DNA of 64,000 nucleotides from Eurosta solidaginis (GCF_040869045.1 NC_090319.1:179588645-179652644); one strand, 5' to 3'; positions 22,534 to 33,801 are shown, numbered from the stretch's first letter. The notes: generated by a model from the letters alone, not told the origin. Program-made: numbers and translations.

Positions 22534-25307
22534 TCTGTCCCGTACCTTCTCATTAATTACCAAAATGTTCGTGTTTTACGATCAAAACTTCTTCCATTCT
22601 TCCTTAATTCTTTCAACTTTTCTGCACAAGTTGTAGCTTTTACGGAGACCTGGCTAAAGCCTGATAATTACAATTCTGAGGTTTTTTCTAATAAATATAC
22701 TGTTTATCGGCGTGATCGCATCTCTAGAGCGGGAGGTGTCCTTATTGCTGTTGAATCTAACCTATCATCTGAGTTGATTTCGCTGGACAATATCTCTCAT
22801 ATCGAATTCATAGCAGTTAGGTTTTCATTCGGTAGCTATAGCGTAATTGTTTGCTGTTCGTATATACCACCTCGTTCGGATATGGATGTTTATGCTAGTC
22901 ATAGCTCGGCCATCTGCGATTTGCATTCGCAGTTGGGAGATAACGATCGACTTGTTGTTGTTGGTGACTTTAACTTACCAACAGTTAGTTGGGTCAATAT
23001 AAGTGATTCAAACTTTTTAACTCCCACTGCTCAACATGAGTTTCTCAATTGCTTGTTAGACTCATCTCTTTTACATATTAACAATGTTCCAAATAGTGGA
23101 AATAAAATGCTGGATTTAGTATTTGCGGATGGCTCGATGGGTACTGCCCTTACGCAAATACCACCTTTATCCCTTCCAGAAGACCCTCTTCACCCTACGC
23201 TAGAGATATCACTTGATATCAGCCTACCTCGTAGGATTCAAGTACAGTCTCGTCCCCGATCTAGATGCTTCTACAAAGCGAATTTCATTATGCTCAATGA
23301 TCTGTTGGCTTCACATGATTGGTCGGATCTCTATGCTTGCACTGATGTCGATTCGGCTATCTCTATATTTTACAGTACGCTTCATGGCTTCTTTGATACC
23401 TGCATTCCTACTCGCTATACCCTATGTTCGAATAAGCCCCCTTGGTTTTCAAGGAAACTTATCAGACTTAATAAAATTAAATCTAGGCTTTATAAGAGAT
23501 TCAAGAAATCTGGAGCATCTGCAGACCTCTCTAAATATCTAATAGCTCGTTCTAAATTTCACCGTCTTAACCAGCTTTGTTATAAAAATTACTTGAGTTG
23601 TTGTAAAGTCCAATTTTTTAGAAATCCAAAAAAGTTTTACAGTTTCTTAAATTCAAAGCGGAAAACTTCTGGGTATCCTTCCTCATTAACCTTTGGAGGT
23701 AAAAGAGCTTGCACTGATGACGACGTTGCTGAACTATTTTCTGAGTTCTTTAAGTCAACGTACTCATCCAGTGGTTTTCATTCCGGTCAATATCCCCATC
23801 GCTTAGATAGCTCGAATTACATTAGGAATCCTGGTATTGATGGTAATATTGTTCTTCAGAGTCTTCAAATTTTGAAGCCCACCTTTTCTCCGGGACCGGA
23901 CGGTGTTCCTAGTGGCGTGCTTAGGTAATGCGCCGAAAACATGTATGAGCCTATTTTAAAATTATTTGAGCTATCTCTGGGATCTGCGTCATTCCCGGCA
24001 CTTTGGACACAGTCTTTTATTATACCCCTGCATAAAAAAGGTAGTAGGTCAAAAGTTGAAAACTACAGGAGTATTGCTAAACTTTCAGTCATTCCTAAAG
24101 TCTTTGAACAGATTGTTACCAGTCAACTCCAATATCAGTGTTCTAGTCTTTTATCTCCATGCCAACACGGTTTTATTCGTCAAAGGTCAACCACTACAAA
24201 TTTGCCTGTATTCACCTCTATAGTTATGGAAGGATTTTTAGCGAACAAGCAAACGGATGTCATCTACACGGACTTCAGCAAAGCATTTGATACCGCCAAC
24301 CATGAGTTGCTTATTCATAAGCTTGATTTACTGGGCTCTCCGTTTCACCTATTAATGTGGCTGAAAAGCTATCTTTCTAACCGGACCCAAAAAGTCCGGT
24401 TCAAGTGCAATCTGTCGGAATCGTTCGGAGTTTCCTCCGGCGTACCCCAGGGAAGTCATCTAGGCCCTTTGATCTTTGCCCATTTCATTAATGATTTGCC
24501 ACAGACAATATTATATTCCCATTCTATAATGTATGCGGATGATGTAAAACTTTGCTACACTTACTGTCCTACCGATTTTAGTTCCTTGGATCTTCTTCAG
24601 GCCGACTTGGACTCGTACCAATGTTGGTGCACAACAAATTTAATAGCTTTAAATTGCTCTAAATGTAAGCATATGACATTTCACCGAGTGAAGCCAGCAT
24701 TGAAATCTTATGTAATAGATGGTACGCCTTTGGAGCGTATATCTATTGCAAATGATCTAGGTGTCCTTTTTGATCCGAAATTGAATTTTAACATGCATAT
24801 TTCATCTATAGCCAACAAAGCGTTGGGTTTACTTGGATTTGTTAAAAGATGGGCTAAAGAGTTCGATGATCCGTACCTCACTAAGGTTCTTTACACATCG
24901 CATAGCATATAAAGCGTTTTGAGTCAGTTCAAAAGCAATTTGTGATATTTGCATTGCGCGGCCTTAATTGGGACTCAAGTTTCCACCTTCCTCCATACAG
25001 AAGTAGACTTCTTCTTATTAACTTACCCACTCTGGAAAATCGGAGAATATTACTGGGGGTATTGTTCATCCATAAGCTCATTATTGGTGAAATTGATTCT
25101 GCGGACCTCCTCAGCCGCTTGTTTTTTGCGGTTCCCCCTAGAGTATCCAGACACTACGTTCCTTTCTATTTACCCTTTTGTCGACGAAACTTTGCTAAAA
25201 ATAATCCTCTTCTTATCTGGTGCGCGCACTACAATAACTTGTGTAGCTGCATCAGTCTTGAATGTACTTTTGCCACTATACGTAATGCAATACTTGCCTA
25301 TCTAATT
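22534..25307 (+). pseudogene. LINE ORF2: APE endonuclease and reverse transcriptase
   Basis: The frame opens right after the ORF1 stop without an ATG, suggesting reinitiation or readthrough. Endonuclease motifs: QNVRVLRSK, FTETWL, VVVGDFNLP, LDLVF. RT motifs: FSPGPDGVPS, SFIIPLHKKG, YRSIAKLS, TDFSKAFDT, SSGVPQGSHLGP, IMYADDVKL. Together they nick the target and prime reverse transcription. Breaks: an in-frame TAA at 23926-23928 between PDGVPSGVLR and CAENM, and a small deletion/frameshift near 24905 (after LYTSHSI), after which the C-terminal part continues to 25307. Apart from these the frame is clean, so the insertion is young. Confidence 0.85.
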
Positions 25308-25439
25308 TAAGAGATACATGAAAATTTAATTTACCGGCATTTTATTCCTTCCATAAAAAACAAGAACTATCTCGCTTAAGGATGGAGGAACATTTATCAA
25401 CATGTATCATTAAGAAGGAACAAGACAGTACTGGGTTGA

Positions 25440-25732
25440 TTGGAATCTGGTGCATTCCAACAACGTAAAAAACATGCTTTTTCATGAGTCACTGACCGGA
25501 ATCGTATGCATTCCGGCAGTAAAATCTTATGGGTCAGGCATCGAGCCGGTGCATTCCAACAACACAGGTCATGTTACTTTGTTATGCCTTGTGATGGCGT
25601 ATCCTCATTACACTACTCTTAGCACTGCCGGATTCCCATGACATGCTGATTGGAATCTTGTTGCATTCCAACAGGGAGATTGGAATCCACTGCATTCCGA
25701 AATCATGCTGAGCGGAATCTGATGCATTCCGC
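25440..25732 (+). ncRNA. Array of five GGAAT/ATTCC hairpins in the LINE 3' UTR
   Basis: Hairpins, stem arms and loops: 25440-25446/25454-25460 (TTGGAAT/ATTCCAA, loop CTGGTGC); 25496-25502/25510-25516 (CCGGAAT/ATTCCGG, loop CGTATGC); 25650-25656/25665-25671 (TTGGAAT/ATTCCAA, loop CTTGTTGC); 25680-25686/25694-25700 (TTGGAAT/ATTCCGA, one U-G pair); 25712-25718/25726-25732 (GCGGAAT/ATTCCGC, loop CTGATGC). The outer two pairs vary and keep pairing; every loop begins with C and ends in TGC. A decayed partial copy lies near 25548-25562. A role in recognition of the RNA 3' end by the RT is plausible but inferred. Confidence 0.75.
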
Positions 25733-25970
25733 CAGTATAAGATTTCGGCATAAGATCTTATTTCTGCACATATTTCTTATTATTATTATATTCTGAAATT
25801 AAATAGTAATGTTCCTTAATATTTCTTTGTTTGTAATATAACATTGTTGAAATCTGGATATATCTTAAATTTTATCTTTTGAGTTGTATATTTATATATC
25901 TTTTATATTATGCAGTCGACCATAGTTTGTCGTCGACTTTAAATAATAAATAAATAAGTAAATAAAATAA

Positions 25971-26500
25971 CATTAAAACCAGGAAAAAAGCACTTAGACT
26001 TATTGCGTTTTTAAATGGAACTGTTTATTCACTTCACTTAATTTTTTCACACTTTAAGTACTTTATTTTTTTTTCTTTCATTTAAATATTTTTAGTAAAC
26101 TCTGCCTTCTTTCTCATTACATAATTTTTTTATATTTTTATTTTTTATGAACGTATCCTCTATCTATTCGAAATTTTCGTTTTATGTCACACTTATGTAC
26201 ATATTACATATGTATTTATACAAAATTAAACTCGGTAAAGCGCCAATTGCATACCTAACGGTATATTCCTTTAGCACATTTCTTCGGAACCGAGCACACA
26301 AAACTAACTTCGGTAGCGTCCCAACGGGGACCTCCCGGGTGGTGTGGAAAAAGCTATTTTTCAATTAAATTTCAAGTAATTTCACCATAATTCTATGTCA
26401 ATTTCATTTGATTTTACATATTTTTATATTTTTCTTCAAGGAGCTGCATACCAAAACGTTATAATTACATTTGAAAATTTTGTAGAGAATTTAAGAAACA
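25971..26500 (+). repeat. Dispersed AT-rich block, middle part (inverted copy at 61.82-62.40 kb)
   Basis: This stretch continues the block across the LINE insertion. AGCACTTAGACTTATTGCG, AACTCGGTAAAGCGCCAATT and CCAAAACGTTATAATTACAT match the reverse complement of 61820-62395. No gene seen. Confidence 0.8.
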
Positions 26501-26639
26501 AACAAGTAAGGAAGGTTAAGTTCGGGTGTAACCGAACATTACATACTCAGTGGAGAGCTATGGTGACAACATAAGGGAAAATAACCATGTAGGAAAAAGA
26601 ATCGAGGGAAACCCTGGAATGTGTTTGTATGACATGTAT

Positions 26640-28920
26640 ATCGAATGAAAGGCATTAAAGAGTATTTTATGAGGGAGTGGGCCATAGTTTTATAGGTGGA
26701 CGCCATTTAGGCATATAGCCATAAAGGTGGATCAGGGTATAAAATTAAAGGTTTTAATGAGTATTTTAAAAGGGAGTAATCCTTAGTTCCATAGGTGGAC
26801 GCCGTTTCCAGATATCGCCACAAAGGTGGAACAGGGGTGACCCTAGAATTTGTTTGTACAATATGGGCATCAAACGAATGGTGTTAATGAGTATTTTAAA
26901 AGGGAGTGGGCCTTAGTTCTATAGGTGGACGCCGATTCGAAATATCGCCATAAAGGTGGACCAGGGGTGACTCTAGAATGTTTTTGTACGATATGGGTAT
27001 CAAATTAAAGGTATTAATGAGGGTTTTAAAAGGGAGTGGTGGTTGTTGTATAGGTGGTCGCCTTTTCGAGATATCGCCATAAAGGTGGACCAGGGGTGAC
27101 TCTAGAATGCGTTTGTACGATATGGGTATCAAATAAAAGGTGCTAATGAGTATTTTAAAAGGGAATAATCCTTAGTTCCATAGGTGGACGCTGTTTGGAG
27201 ATATCGCCATAAAGGTGGACCAGGGGTGACCCTAGAATTTGTTTGTACAATATGGACATCAAACGAAAAGTGTTAATAAGTATTTTAAAAGGGAATGGGC
27301 CTTAGTTCTATAGGTGGACGCCGTTTCGAAATATCGCCATAAAGGTGGACCAGGGGTGACTCTAGAATGTTTTTGTACGATATGGGTATCAAATTAAAGG
27401 TATTAATGAGGGTTTTAAAAGGGAGTGGTGGTTGTTGTATAGGTGGTCGCCTTTTCGAGATATCGCCATAAAGGTGGACCAGGGGTGACTCTAGAATGCG
27501 TTTGTACGATATGGGTATCAAATAAAAGGTGCTAATGAGTATTTTAAAAGGGAATAATCCTTAGTTCCATAGGTGGACGCTGTTTGGAGATATCGCCATA
27601 AAGGTGGACCAGGGGTGACCCTAGAATTTGTTTGTACAATATGGACATCAAACGAAAAGTGTTAATAAGTATTTTAAAAGGGAATGGGCCTTAGTTCTAT
27701 AGGTGGACGCCGTTTCGAAATATCGCCATAAAGGTGGACCAGGGGTGACTCTAGAATGTTTTTGTACGATATGGGTATCAAATTAAAGGTATTAATGAGG
27801 GTTTTAAAAGGGAGTGGTGGTTGTTGTATAGGTGGTCGCCTTTTCAAGATATCGCCATAAAGGTGGACCAGGGGTGACTCTAGAATGCGTTTGTACGATA
27901 TGGGTATCAAATAAAAGGTGCTAATGAGTATTTTAAAAGGGAATAATCCTTAGTTCCATAGGTGGACGCTGTTTGGAGATATCGCCATAAAGGTGGACCA
28001 GGGGTGACCCTAGAATTTGTTTGTACAATATGGGCATCAAACGAAAAGTGTTAATAAGTATTTTAAAAGGGAGTGGGCTTTAGTTCTATAGGTGGACGCT
28101 TTTTCGAGGTATCGCAATAAAGGTGGACCAGGGGTGACTCTAGACTTTGTTAGTACGATATGGGTATCAAATGAAAGGCGTTAATGAGTATTTTTAAAAG
28201 GAAGTGGGCCTTCGTTCTATAGGTGTTCGCCTTTTCGAGATATCGCCATAAAGGTGGACCAGGGGTGACTTTTGAATATGTTTGTACGATATGGGTATCA
28301 AATGAAAGGTGTTAATGAGTATTTTAAAAGGGAGTGGGCCTTAGTTCTATAGGTGGACGCCGTTTCGAAATATCGCCATAAAGGTGGACCAGGGGTGACT
28401 CTAGAATGTGTTTGTACGATATGGGTATCAAATTAAAGGTATTAATGAGGGTTTTAAAAGGGAGTGGTGGTTGTTGTATAGGTGGTCGCATTTTCGAAAT
28501 ATCGCCATAAAGGTGGACCAGGGGTGACTCTAGAATTTGTTTGTACAATATGGGTATCAAAAGAAAGGTGTTATTAAGTATTTTAAAAGGGAGTAATCCT
28601 TAGTTCCATAGGTGGACGCCGTTTCGAGATATTGCCATAAAGGTGGGCCAGGGGTGACTCTAGAATTCGTTTGTGCAATATGGGTATCAAACGAAAGGAG
28701 TTAATAAGAATTTTAAAAGGGAGTGGGCCTCAGTTCTATAGGTGGACGGCTTTTCGAGATATCGCTATAAAGGTGGACCAGGGGTGACTCTAGAATGAGT
28801 TTGTACGATATAGGCATCAAATTAAACGTATTAATGAGAGTTTTAAAAGAAAGTGGTGGTATTTGTATATGTGAAGGCGTTTTCCAGATATCGACCAAAA
28901 TGTGGACCAGGGTGACCCAG
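26640..28920 (-). repeat. Satellite array in copy 2 (~17 monomers of ~130 bp)
   Basis: These are the same monomers as 1-1395, reversed. Three successive 389-bp blocks (26896-27284, 27285-27673, 27674-28062) are nearly identical to one another, so the array has a higher-order unit of three monomers. The periodic ORFs of 71-78 codons are a by-product: the monomer length is not a multiple of three. Confidence 0.95.
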
Positions 28921-30228
28921 AACATCATCTGTTGGATTCCGCTAATTTATTTATATATGTAATACCTGCCAAGATTTTAAGGGTTTTTTATTTCACCCTG
29001 CAGAACTTTTTCATTTTCTTCTACTTAATATGGTAGGTGTCACAACCATTTTATAAAGTTTTTTCTAAAGTTATATTTCGCTTCAATAAAACAATCAAAT
29101 TACCTTACCATGTTTCATCCCTTTTTTCGTATTTGGTATAGAATTATGGCATTTTTTTCATTTATCGTAATTTTCGATATCGAAAAAGTGGGCGTGGTCA
29201 TAGTCGGATTTCGTTCATTTTTCATACCAAGATAAAGTGAGTTCAAGTAAGCACGTGAACTAAGTTCATTAAAGATATGTCGATTTTTGCTCAAGTTATC
29301 GTGTTAAGGGCCATGCGGAAGGACAGACGGACGACTGTGTATAAAAACTGGGCGTGGCATCAACCGATTTTGCCCATTTTTACAGAAAAGAGTTAGCGTC
29401 ATAAAATCTATGCCCTACCAAATTTCAAAAGGATTGGTTAATTTTTGTTCGACTTATGGCGTTAAAAGTATCCTAGACAAATTAAATGAAAAAGGGCGGA
29501 GCCACGCCCATTTTGAAATTTTCTTTTATTTTTGTATTTTGTTACACTATATCATTACTGGAGTTGAATGTTGACATAATTTACTTATATACTGTAAAGA
29601 TATTAAATTTTTTGTTAAAATTTTACTTTAAAAAAAAAAAATTTTTTTAAAGTGGGCGTGGTCCTTCTCCGATTTTGCTAATTTTTATTAAGCGTACATA
29701 TAGTAATAGGAGTAACGTACCTGCCAAATTTCATCATGATATATTCGACTGCCAAATTACAGCTTGCAAAAGTTTTAAATTACCTTCTTTTAAAAGTGGG
29801 CGGTGCCACGCCCATTGTCCAAAATTTTACTAATTTTCTATTCTGCGTCATAAGTTCAACTTATCTACCAAGTTTCGTCGCTTTATCTCTCTTTTGTAAT
29901 GAATTATCGCAATTTTTCGGTTTTTCGAAATTTTCGATATCGAAAAAGTGGGCGTGGTTATAGTCCGATATCGTTCATTTTAAATAGCGATCTGAGATGA
30001 GTGCTCAGGAACCCACATACCAAATTTCATCAAGATACCTCAAAATTTACTCAAGTTATCGTGTTAACGGACGGACGGACGGACATGGCTCAATCAAATT
30101 TTTTTTCGATCCTGATTATTTTGATATATGGAAGTCTATATCTATCTCGATTCCTTTATATATGTACAACCAACCGTTATCCAATCAAACTTAATATACT
30201 CTGTGAGCTCTGCTCAACTGAGTATAAT
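28921..30228. other. Unique tail of satellite element copy 2 with repeated GGGCGTGG boxes
   Basis: TGGGCGTGG occurs at 29189, 29349, 29653 and 29949, and its complement at 29501 and 29805, spaced about 150 bp in otherwise AT-rich sequence. CGATATCGAAAAAGTGGG occurs twice (29177, 29937). An ACGGACGGACGGACGGACA run is at 30067-30085. The same tail, inverted, is 47136-48450. The boxes resemble GC/CACCC-box transcription factor sites, but no function is shown. Confidence 0.7.
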
Positions 30229-31019
30229 TACAACGTCTTAATGAAAAATTTAAGTAAGTTAGACCAGTTTGCTATATTTCCACTCACTGCTTAACTATTA
30301 ACGCACTATCGCACTACCCCCAACACTGGATGCATACACTGAGTCGAAAAAAATACAAGTTGGTCGAATTTCGACCATAGGCGATACTAGTTAAGATAAA
30401 ACTGTTTGTCATAAATAAGCAGTGCTCAAAAATTTATTGGTTCTTCATCTTTGGCTCAAATACAATAATATTGAACAAATTTTATTAATTTTTCTTTGTT
30501 AAATATTAATAAAATATTTGGTTTTTGAATTTTTCGAAAATATGTAAGTAAATTTATACAATGAATTTTCAAGCAATGTTTATATACTTATCCCCTAGCG
30601 TACATATTTCACTTTTATAAGAGTATAACATCTTAAATGAAGTAATGCGTCCATCAAGTTTGGTGGAGATTGATAACCTTGCTGTTAAGACAAAACTTTT
30701 AATCATAAGTGGGGAGAGCCACACTCCTTCATACAAATCACAAGTTTATTTGATTTCATGTTCAAATACATCCTCATAAAAAAATTTCAAAGTTTGTCCT
30801 TCAGTTTTTAAAAAAATTTTTTTTTTTTTGTATTTTTCTACAACTTTGACGAATTATTGTGAAGCTACTCTGGCACCCTGCATTTGAAATTGTCCAAAGT
30901 TTAGATAATTAGCTGTCGGGTGCAGTATAAATCTTTAAAATATCTTCATTAGTTCAAAAGTTATGATTTTTCCAAAGAAAAAACTCAAAAGGCGCCATAG
31001 TGCGACACAGCAGGCGGAC
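30229..31019 (+). repeat. Dispersed AT-rich block, right part, then unassigned DNA
   Basis: Up to about 30420 (TAAGTAAGTTAGACCAGTTTGC, CAACACTGGATGCATACACT) this matches the reverse complement of 61630-61760. The remainder to 31019 shows no gene. Confidence 0.7.
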
Positions 31020-31434
31020 GACGGGACGATGGATGAGGGCTTGTCTCTCTAAGCGTTTGATTCGGCCTTTCCAGACGACCAGTCAATGCCATGCGGGAGT
31101 GGAGCGAGCTCCCATACAGTCCGATCAAAAACTAGGGGATAGGACCCACGGCCGTTCCGACCCCTACTAGCACATGACAGATGAAAAGAAAGTGGAGCGC
31201 CCACCTACGCAACGACTAACGCGAACACACCGAGAGAAGCGCGAGCGTAGACTGACCCCTCGGCCGCACCAGCTACGCGCTATACTCTATACGCTATAAC
31301 TCTCACGAATAAAACCGAGACGGTAGACTGCCACTCGGCCGCGCCAGCTACCTCAACGCAGTTCCTTCAGGAACAGGATCAATCCGGCCCACTCTACAGC
31401 CAGCCCAACCCTTCGGCCAATGATTGCTCTGGCG
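31020..31434 (+). other. GC-richer stretch upstream of the Pao protease scrap
   Basis: Base composition changes sharply here (frequent CG-containing words). In pieces it reads as a Pro/Ala/Ser/Thr-rich linker, as found between gag and protease in Pao elements, but there is no motif to prove it. Confidence 0.35.
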
Positions 31435-31884
31435 CCCACTGTGGTCGTGAAGGTGGAAGCTGTGGGCGTTTGCACCTATTTCGTGCACCCATAGATGCAT
31501 GTTCCCCCGTACAATAATCGACCGCAGGCTGGCGCGAGAGCTAGCACTGCTGACGACCCACGCCGCCGGCGAAACCGGCTGTTTTATTAGATTCCGGTGT
31601 AAGCATGGACAGACGAAGACCGTGACAACTCACGCAGTCTGCGTCCATGGTTTTAGGCGCGTCAGTCCAACGTATAACGTCGACCCCAGCGTCGCGGCTC
31701 CTTGGGAGCATATTCGTCTGGCGGATCCCCAATTCCATGTCTCAACACCCATCTGCCTCTTTCTTGGCGCGACGTTTCCGCCGAAATTATAACGCCGGGC
31801 ACGTTACCACCATCCCTTTGTCCGCTGCTTGCCCAAAGCACTATCTTCGGATGGGTGATTTCGGGGACCCATCCGATCTAATAT
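31435..31884 (+). pseudogene. BEL/Pao aspartic protease fragment
   Basis: Frame pieces spell the Pao-type protease: LAPTVVVKVEAVGVC, then RAPIDACSPV, a frameshift into TIIDRRLARELALLT (about 31499), WEHIRLADPQFH, PICLFLGATFP, and after another shift AQSTIFGWVISG before a stop at 31882-31884. Pao proteases often carry D-P-C where retroviruses have D-S-G; here it is DAC. At least three disruptions. It would process the gag-pol polyprotein. The rest of pol is missing: the terminal-module sequence begins about 240 bp downstream. Confidence 0.65.
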
Positions 31885-32114
31885 AACCATATGTACATGT
31901 AAATAGTTTTTTTTTCTCTCGCAATGAATGGGGTTTTTAACTAACTGGCAAGAAATATGTTATGCGTGTTCTTTTACTTTAGTATTTATTTATCTCGACG
32001 GCTAAGGCAAGGAGGATGCCGTCGTGCAATCCGGCACGCACCGCTTAGTTTTAGAATCTAGTCTTAACACAAATTCTGGTCGGGGACGCTCGGGCGGAGT
32101 TTGAGCTGTTGCGT

Positions 32115-32355
32115 ATCGCAAGGGACCGGCATGTTTAGGCCCGAAGCCTAAATTCTTATTAACTCGCGCCACCCTAATATCACTACGTTATCAACCACTA
32201 GTCCGCCCACATGCATGTATATATGTACATATGTAGGGTTACGTTGTCCGTACACATATACATACATGCCGGTGCAACTGTGTGGGGAAGCTTCCCCTTA
32301 AAACCGGAGACTTTCCCCGCGGTTCAACGGTTGTCCTCGATTAGACAACCGTCTA
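32115..32355 (+). repeat. Retroelement terminal module with hairpins, copy 2
   Basis: Shares CCGGCATGTTTAGG and the following CCTAAAT with 15395-15421. Hairpins: TTTAGGC/GCCTAAA with loop CCGAA (32134-32152); GGGGAA/TTCCCC (32284-32318); ACGGTTGTC/GACAACCGT, nine perfect pairs with an 8-nt loop (32327-32352). CCCCGC precedes the last one as in copy 1. About 100 bp upstream, AAGGCAAGGAGGATG (32007-32021) resembles a polypurine tract. A LOA-like ORF1 scrap follows immediately. Confidence 0.55.
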
Positions 32356-32379
32356 CAGAATGGAGAGCGAGCGCTTGGA

Positions 32380-32604
32380 ATGAGCCCGTCAGTCGGTGGA
32401 AGTAGGTCGAAGGCAGTTCAAGAGATTTTCGGCGAGAAACCGTGCAACAGGTTCGAGGAGGAAGAAGCGTCGAACGGAAGAATGAAGAGGCAACGTTCGG
32501 CGGAAGACGACAAGCCTGCTTTCAAAAGGCAGAAAGGACCCAGTCCCAGCGCCGTTAGTCAGGGCAGCGCATACTACGGCAGACAAGTGCATCTAAAGCT
32601 GTAG
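32380..32604 (+). pseudogene. LINE ORF1-like fragment with KRQRSAEDDKP segment
   Basis: A 74-codon open stretch contains MKRQRSAEDDKPAFKRQK. The LOA-like ORF1 at 34462-34878 has YKRQRSDEDIKPPPKRHQ at the corresponding place, so this is probably a second, very short copy of the same ORF1. Nothing downstream to 33000 continues it. Confidence 0.45.
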
Positions 32605-33800
32605 GACATATGGGCTCCAATATCAACATAGCAATTACATCGAAAGCAACAAGATGCAAGTCAGAAAGAGGACGTTAAAACTGGCGATGTGCCAACCACG
32701 GAGGGAGATATCGCTTGGCTTTCTCGGAGGTGCCAAGGGAAGAAAGTGCTGAGTCTCCGGCTTGTCGGAGGTTCCAGAGTGAGGTAACAGTAGGAGTACT
32801 GGTTGATTGTAGCAATCCTTTCGGTCAGACATTTACTGAAAAGTGGAGGGGAGCTTATTAAATTAATGCTCAAGATGATACGGCACGAGCCAAATAAGCC
32901 CCTTCCAACATTTAGTTTTTGGGGTGGTACAATTGTGTGAAGATGAAATCGTGCGACAATATCACCAGCTTGCGGCTTGAGGTGCCTTAGGGCATATGTT
33001 ACCGTCCCCAATAACTAGCTTTACCTGGATGACGGGGCCGGTACATATGGCTATTGCTAGTGCCACCACTGCTACTATACTGACATGCTGGTCCCTCCGC
33101 TGCCACGACGACCGTTAGCCGTTCGCTACCTTGTCGCCGTCCAGCTGCCGTGCTGATCATTCGGCTGCTACCATACAGCGGTGCAGCCGCTGTGCTTACC
33201 TTTCCTCTGCTACGACGACCGTTTCTCGTCTCGCTCCCTCCTCCCCACCATCTTGGCATTGAAAGATTCTGTCCACCTAAAACCTCCAGCTGTGTGTGTG
33301 TGTGTTCGTAAAACAGAAATACTGTGTTTTTATTCAGTAGGGGTTTGTGGGACCCTTACCTGACGCTGCACTGACTGAGCCCTACCTCAGCCTTCGACAA
33401 AACCCAGGGAAAGGCTCCAGCTGTTCTTTTGCATGCAACTCAAACCGCTATATACTGCCGGTCGCTTGCGGCCAAATATGTCTTGTAATCTTTCCTCTTT
33501 CCTTTTTTAAGTTGATGAAAGTGCGTTTTTTCAATAGTGATGAATTCGACAGATCGGTCCAGCGAAAGGAGTATGGGTAGGTGTTAACAAGTCGTACGCT
33601 CACGATGAAAATGTCTGCCGAACTATGACAGCTTCCTTCCTCGCGAAGGAGAGACATCTTGCCGCGATGCGAGGGCTTAGTCGCTGACCACGGGACTATG
33701 CCACCCAGTAGGATGTAGCTTCATATGGATCTCCATGACTGCGGTGGCCTAGTCCTAGGGTTAGTGATGACCAAGATTTTCCCCTACCAATCCAGGGTGT
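32605..33800. other. Mixed GC-richer sequence without a recognised gene
   Basis: The ORFs on either strand (for example minus 32661-33011 and 32999-33259) have no motif I can place and overlap each other. The stretch may be leader sequence of the LOA-like element. Confidence 0.35.
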
Positions 33801-33801
33801 T

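Larger units (their letters stand above)
20936..25970 (+). mobile_element. Full-length Jockey/CR1-like LINE, recently inactivated
   Basis: The element has a 5' UTR, ORF1, ORF2 (endonuclease-RT), a structured 3' UTR and a (TAAA)n-like tail. Both edges are fixed by comparison with the uninterrupted sequence at about 62400-62420 (reverse complement CCACAATCATAACATTAAAA). Here CCACAATGATAA precedes and CATTAAAACC follows the element. The duplicated ATAA may be the target-site duplication but blends with the tail. Total length is about 5.03 kb. Confidence 0.9.
26501..30228 (-). mobile_element. Composite satellite-bearing repeat element, copy 2 (complete)
   Basis: It runs from the head motif ACAAGTAAGGAAGG (about 26501) with GTTCGGGTGTAACCGAAC, through a satellite array, to a 1.3-kb unique tail ending CTCTGCTCAACTGAGTATAA (30228). 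The head ATTACATACTCAGTGGAGAGC and the complement of the tail (ATTATACTCAGTTGAGCAGAG) are similar, giving short subterminal inverted repeats. The interrupted target is preserved uncut at 61740-61830 in inverse orientation. No ORF in the tail has recognisable coding content, so the element is non-autonomous or its class is unknown to me. Confidence 0.8.

Noticed and set aside
31850..31876. Perfect stem GGATGGGT/ACCCATCC
   Set aside because: It lies in the coding sequence for the FGWVISG motif of the Pao protease; the pairing is most likely coincidental.
33181..33580. Possible host gene in the GC-richer stretch
   Set aside because: Frames are short and overlap on both strands, with no motif; probably element leader or decayed sequence.
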